Assembly (NCBI GenBank): GCA_003024985.2
Contig: PXIH01S0043566.1
DNA from: Euperipatoides rowelli
Lineage: Eukaryota > Onychophora > Udeonychophora > Euonychophora > Peripatopsidae
Reading direction: 5' to 3' (one strand)
DNA length: 13,864 nucleotides
The notes below the pieces were generated by a model. That model worked only from the letters and a program-made list of their open reading frames with translations, did not search any database and had not been told where the DNA came from. The position numbers and the translations under genes were made by a program. The first letter of the stretch is position 1, and the number at the start of each line of letters is the position of its first letter. This document shows positions 10,991 to 13,864 of the stretch, one piece after another.

Positions 10991-12325
10991 CTGGGTCAGT
11001 GTTTAGTAGAGCCAACACTTTTGTCTGGCACCCCTTTGAAAATCACATGGATAATAGGTTTAATGGATTGGTTATGGGGAAATTCCTGGGTTTGCCCTTC
11101 CCATTTTTTGGGGATTAGTGTCAAACATAGGGTATAGAATAGTATACTTGAGTATTCTGGCCATGTTCAGATGGTGCTGCAATCTAGATACTGTCTATTC
11201 CTACTAGGATAAAGGTGATAAATGTGTATTTATTTTCCAAGCTCTATTTTTGCATTCCCCACATTAAATTCAATCAGTAATTTATCTTGGCCTTTACTCA
11301 GTTGTCAATAAGATTATTTGGGGCACTAGTCTTGTCCCTATTTACAAAAGAACCTTGGCCTTGCCGAGTTTGAGGGGTGGTTTGGGTCTACATCTTGTGG
11401 ACATACATTTTGAAGTTATCAATGCTAGTTGTTTTATTAAACATGTTTTTTATTCAGTATTTAGATTCATTAAATGAGATAGAGACAAATGATAACCCAC
11501 CGCTACTCAACATTGTGTTTCCTGTTGTGATAAGGTTGTGGGATTCATTTTTGGACATTAGATACACCTTCAATTAAATAATGCAACTAGGTTTACCTAT
11601 AAAGGTTATGCCAAGATTTTGTTTGTGGACTGTGCTCCTGCACTTATGGCTAGAATAATTTTACCCATATTTAGGGTTTTTTGGCAATATTATGTAGCTC
11701 CTACCCTCATTAATTTTGTTTATAGGCTTTTGCACGATTCCCTGTTTACTCAGGAGCATTTGGTTTCTAAATATCATTTTAACATCCCAGTTAATTGCCT
11801 TTTTTGTCAGCACAGTGACTGTGTACATCACCTGCTCTTTAGTTTCATCTATTTTCAGGATTTGAGGAATAAGGTGGCACATTTTTAAAATTTTGATTGT
11901 ACTGGGTCAAATGTTTACGATATTTGCGTTTTTTTGTTACGACATGCTCCTTTTCATCCTACATCCATTTTTCTTTTCTTCTAATTTGGAAGATCAGGAT
12001 CTTTGCATTATTTTGGCAGATGCAGCTTCACCCTTGGCCTTATTTTGTTTCTCAAATCCCTCGGTTGGTGTTGCGGGATGCAGAGTTACTGCCTTTTTGA
12101 GTTTTTAGGGAAACATGGCAGAATGTCTACCTTGTCTTTTTTTACAATGTGTTTTTGAGGGACAAGATGGTTGGTTAGCACTGGCTCCACCATTACTATT
12201 TTCTATGTTTTTTTATTTTGTTAGAGTGAGACTGCGGCTCTTTTTGACCATTCCTCCTGGTATGTTCGGGAGGTGTTAGGTGTTGTTTTCATTGTTGATT
12301 GTAGTGTATTTTTTTCTTTGTGCTT

Positions 12326-12369
12326 AATAAATGGGAAACAATCCCCAAATAAAATATATATATATATAT
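12326..12369 (+). repeat. 3' end of the Tx1-like LINE: AATAAA signals and (AT)8
   Basis: AATAAA occurs at 12326-12331 and again at 12348-12353, followed directly by a perfect (AT)8 run at 12354-12369. It may be the simple-repeat tail of the element or part of the insertion target. Confidence 0.65.
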
Positions 12370-12788
12370 TATCAGTTTAATCATAAATGAACCCATTACA
12401 GAAATCATTAGTTCATAAAGAATTTATCTTTGAGGTTATTCAATAAAACAGCTTTACCAAGTAAAACAGTTAAATTATATTATTAGATAGTTATATGTTG
12501 TTACAAAGGGTCATAACTACAGGTATCTTGGGTGGAATATTTTTATTTTTTTTTAAGATTAAATCAACAAAAATTACAAGATAGAAAATGTATTTTTTTT
12601 TATTGATCCTTTATTTTTTCTTTCAATTAAGATCTATTTTTCTCTCTATGTTTTTTTTTTTTAAAGTGAGAGTGGGAGGAGGTGTAGGAGTTGACAGAAA
12701 TAAATAGAACCAGTTATTTCATCCTATAAATTAGCCATTAACTACAGTACAATCTAGTACTGGCTAATTTTAACTATGAACTTAACAC
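12370..12788. other. AT-rich intronic spacer, no gene seen
   Basis: AT-rich with several T runs of 8 or more (near 12545-12660) and a short purine-rich stretch at about 12665-12690. No coding signal or recognised element. Confidence 0.5.
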
Positions 12789-13138
12789 ATATTGTTCTGG
12801 CAATTCTCAAATATAGAGGACAGCACTTATAAGTTATTGTTATGATAAACTGAAATGTAAAGGCAGCAGTTATCAGCTATTGTTTAACAATGTGAAATGC
12901 TGAGGACAGTACATATCAGTTATTGTTCTGCCATTTCTGAATGCAGAGGGAAATACTTATCAGTTATTATTCTGCCAATTCTGAATCACAGAGGCAGCAC
13001 TTTTGAGTTATTCTTCTGTCAATTCTAAAATGCAGAGGGCAGCACTTCAGTTTTTGTTCTGCCAATTCTGAATTGCATAGGGCAGCACTTCAGTTTTCGT
13101 TCTGCTAATTCTGAAATGCAGAGAGAAGTACTCATCAG
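12789..13138. repeat. Minisatellite, eight units of 43-45 bp
   Basis: Each unit reads approximately TTATTGTTCTGCCAATTCTG, then AAATGCAGAGGGCAGCAC, then TTATCAG. Unit starts are 12789, 12834, 12877, 12920, 12964, 13008, 13051 and 13094, giving lengths 45, 43, 43, 44, 44, 43, 43 and 45. The units are diverged. The second and third have lost the TTCTGCC core, while those from 12920 on are closer to each other. It starts 431 bases into the 7.6-kb intron from the donor of the 177-base M13 exon. Confidence 0.9.
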
Positions 13139-13569
13139 TGTGGTAACACGCTAAGTAGCTACGGTTTATTCTCTTTGTTTTACATATACATTTATACTGC
13201 AATTCTGCTTTTTTGTAGTATTTAGGTTATTTTTTTGTAGTGGTGCCAACCAAGAAAATTTCACCATGGGACTCCAAGCTTCTAAACACAACCCTACTTT
13301 ACATGTCTTTGTTTTTAGAATTTTTGTTTTAGGTGAAACTTTATTATTTGTTAATGTTTAACCCATTTATTATTATTATTACATAAGTGAAAGTAAGATG
13401 CACATTTTTAAATATTTGTATCTTATGTGACAAACATAAATGTGGCAAACATAAATGTTTACATCAATTTAAATAAAATGATAATAGAATAATACAAGAA
13501 TCTGAAAACATATTTAAGATAGATAAAACTTATATAGATTTTTTTAGTTTCAATATTCTTTTTATTTAC
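13139..13569. other. Intronic DNA next to the 177-base exon, no gene seen
   Basis: AT-rich DNA between the minisatellite and the splice donor. A near-duplicate ACAAACATAAATGT and GCAAACATAAATGT sits at about 13431-13458. The open frame at 13459-13737 on the minus strand is the M13 exon read through its donor into this intron. Confidence 0.55.
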
Positions 13570-13746
13570 CTCATAATAAAAAGCATCAAGACCATCTGCA
13601 GTTTCAATCCAGTCTGGATAACCAACTTTTTCAATGACCGCTTTAGCCTTCTCCTCAGCTCTGGATTGCGTCATAGGGTCCATCCAATTGACACTAGGGA
13701 GATTTTGTATGAACATTTCTTTTATTAAAACCATCATGGACTTTGT
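13570..13746 (-). CDS. Internal exon of an M13 zinc metallopeptidase (neprilysin/ECE-like), partial gene
   Basis: The exon has 177 bases, exactly 59 codons, with phase 0 at both ends. It encodes SMMVLIKEMFIQNLPSVNW, MDPMTQSRAEEKAKAVI, EKVGYPDWIE, then a short acidic stretch ending FYYE. The pattern I(K/R)E-F-x2-L-x3-WMD-x-T-x4-EEKA-x8-GYPD is a hallmark of the M13 family just before the catalytic half and is shared by neprilysin and endothelin-converting enzymes, so the subfamily is left open. It contributes to the helical N-terminal part of the ectodomain that roofs the active-site cavity. On the minus strand the acceptor is CCTTCTTATAG before 13746 with a long pyrimidine tract, and the donor is GAG then GTAAAT after 13570. 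An ATG lies inside at 13737, but this is an internal exon, since the three codons before it and the acceptor fit the family. The gene continues beyond the right edge (5' side) and to the exon at 5985-5882. Confidence 0.93.
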
Positions 13747-13864
13747 CTATAAGAAGGAAAAAAAAACATATAAAGTGTATTATTGATAATTAAACCTTAT
13801 GTATCAGCACTACATGTACGACTAGAACATACATCAAAACCAATCCATTCAATCTCTCTATCAA
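13747..13864 (-). other. 3' end of the preceding M13 intron
   Basis: Read on the minus strand this ends in a long T/C-rich tract and CTTATAG, the acceptor of the 177-base exon. It continues past the window edge. No other feature is visible. Confidence 0.75.

Larger units (their letters stand above)
8934..12110 (+). pseudogene. LINE ORF2: AP-like endonuclease plus reverse transcriptase, multiply frameshifted
   Basis: In life this protein nicks target DNA and copies element RNA. Endonuclease: from the ATG at 8934, LNVHSFNAQGMNTFRKRHQ in frame 3; IQES (active-site Glu) in frame 1 from 9052; YIIVTLNVGGEW to VAGDFN and SNTLDYVFIT in frame 3 (about 9222-9526); then, after an A run, FSNHMALAM in frame 1, where SDH is usual. 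Reverse transcriptase: DLEKALAQINWRSSPGPD (frame 3), LRPI and NFDMKVFARILN (frame 2, with stops), GITQGSPIPTDLFALYL (motif B) and FTFMDDIMVI (motif C, 10907-10918). The segment expected to hold motif A, with the first catalytic Asp, is absent near 10605-10627. Downstream are FSRANTF and MGKFLGLPF (frame 1), IIWGTSLVP and LPSLRGGLGLHLVDIH (frame 3) and CLFCQHSDCVHHLLF (11796-11840). The end is approximate. It is clearly a pseudogene. Confidence 0.85.
7330..12354 (+). mobile_element. Nearly full-length Tx1-like (L1 group) LINE, degenerate
   Basis: The order is a T-rich 5' region, an ORF1 with a CCHC zinc knuckle (7463-8640), a T15/G10 tract, an ORF2 with an AP-type endonuclease then reverse transcriptase then a Cys/His motif (8934 to about 12110), a short 3' region with AATAAA at 12326-12331 and 12348-12353, and an (AT)8 run. 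This layout and the GGLGL and CLFC...HHLLF motifs near the C-terminus suit the Tx1 branch of the L1 group. The 5' border is approximate, placed where base composition turns T/G-rich; no target-site duplication was identified. All coding frames are broken, so the copy is immobile. It lies antisense to the M13 host gene, inside one intron. Confidence 0.85.
5986..13569 (-). other. 7,584-bp GT-AG intron of the M13 peptidase gene
   Basis: On the minus strand the donor is GAG then GTAAAT at 13569, and the acceptor is TCTCTAG ending at 5986. Both flanking exons are in phase 0 at this intron. About 5.0 kb of it is a Tx1-like LINE in the opposite orientation. A minisatellite of 43-45 bp units lies 431 bp inside the donor side. 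Confidence 0.82.

Noticed and set aside
13459-13569. C-terminal extension of the minus-strand M13 frame beyond FYYE
   Set aside because: It crosses a clear GTAAAT donor into AT-rich intron and loses all family similarity.

Overview
The window reads as a stretch of an AT-rich, intron-rich animal genome: long AT-rich non-coding DNA, two short exons with clean GT/AG splice borders, and decayed eukaryotic transposons. A lophotrochozoan such as a mollusc would fit, but that is a guess from repeat types and base composition; nothing here fixes the species. There is no bacterial operon, CRISPR array or tRNA/rRNA gene.

Host gene. The only functional coding DNA I can support is on the minus strand: two consecutive internal exons of an M13-family zinc metallopeptidase (neprilysin / endothelin-converting-enzyme family), at 13746-13570 (59 codons) and 5985-5882 (34 codons plus 2 bases). 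They join in phase 0 and encode the end of the N-terminal helical part of the ectodomain, just before the catalytic segment. The zinc-binding HExxH exon is not in the window. The intron between them is 7,584 bp. The next intron runs from 5881 past the left edge, and the preceding one runs past the right edge.

Mobile-element graveyard. Three dead coding elements lie in the introns, all on the plus strand and so antisense to the host gene. At 1261-2485 is an internally deleted piggyBac transposase. At about 2735-3977 is the 3' part of a CR1/Jockey-like LINE. At about 7330-12354 is a nearly full-length LINE resembling the Tx1 branch of the L1 group, with a zinc-knuckle ORF1 and an ORF2 carrying AP-endonuclease, reverse transcriptase and a terminal Cys/His motif. 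It is broken by many frameshifts and stops and makes up about two thirds of its intron.

Repeats and structure. Eight diverged copies of a 43-45 bp minisatellite fill 12789-13138. A diverged partial duplication with a 129-bp period lies at 4621-4825, and a nested inverted repeat at 6308-6378. The plus strand has four G runs of 9-12 bases but no matching C runs. The remaining DNA (1-1260, 3978-5881, 5986-7330, 12370-12788, 13139-13569) shows no gene I can support.

I looked for an undescribed system and did not find one. The most useful results are the two host exons, which are easy to miss because one lies hidden among out-of-frame ORFs, and the structure of the Tx1-like element.
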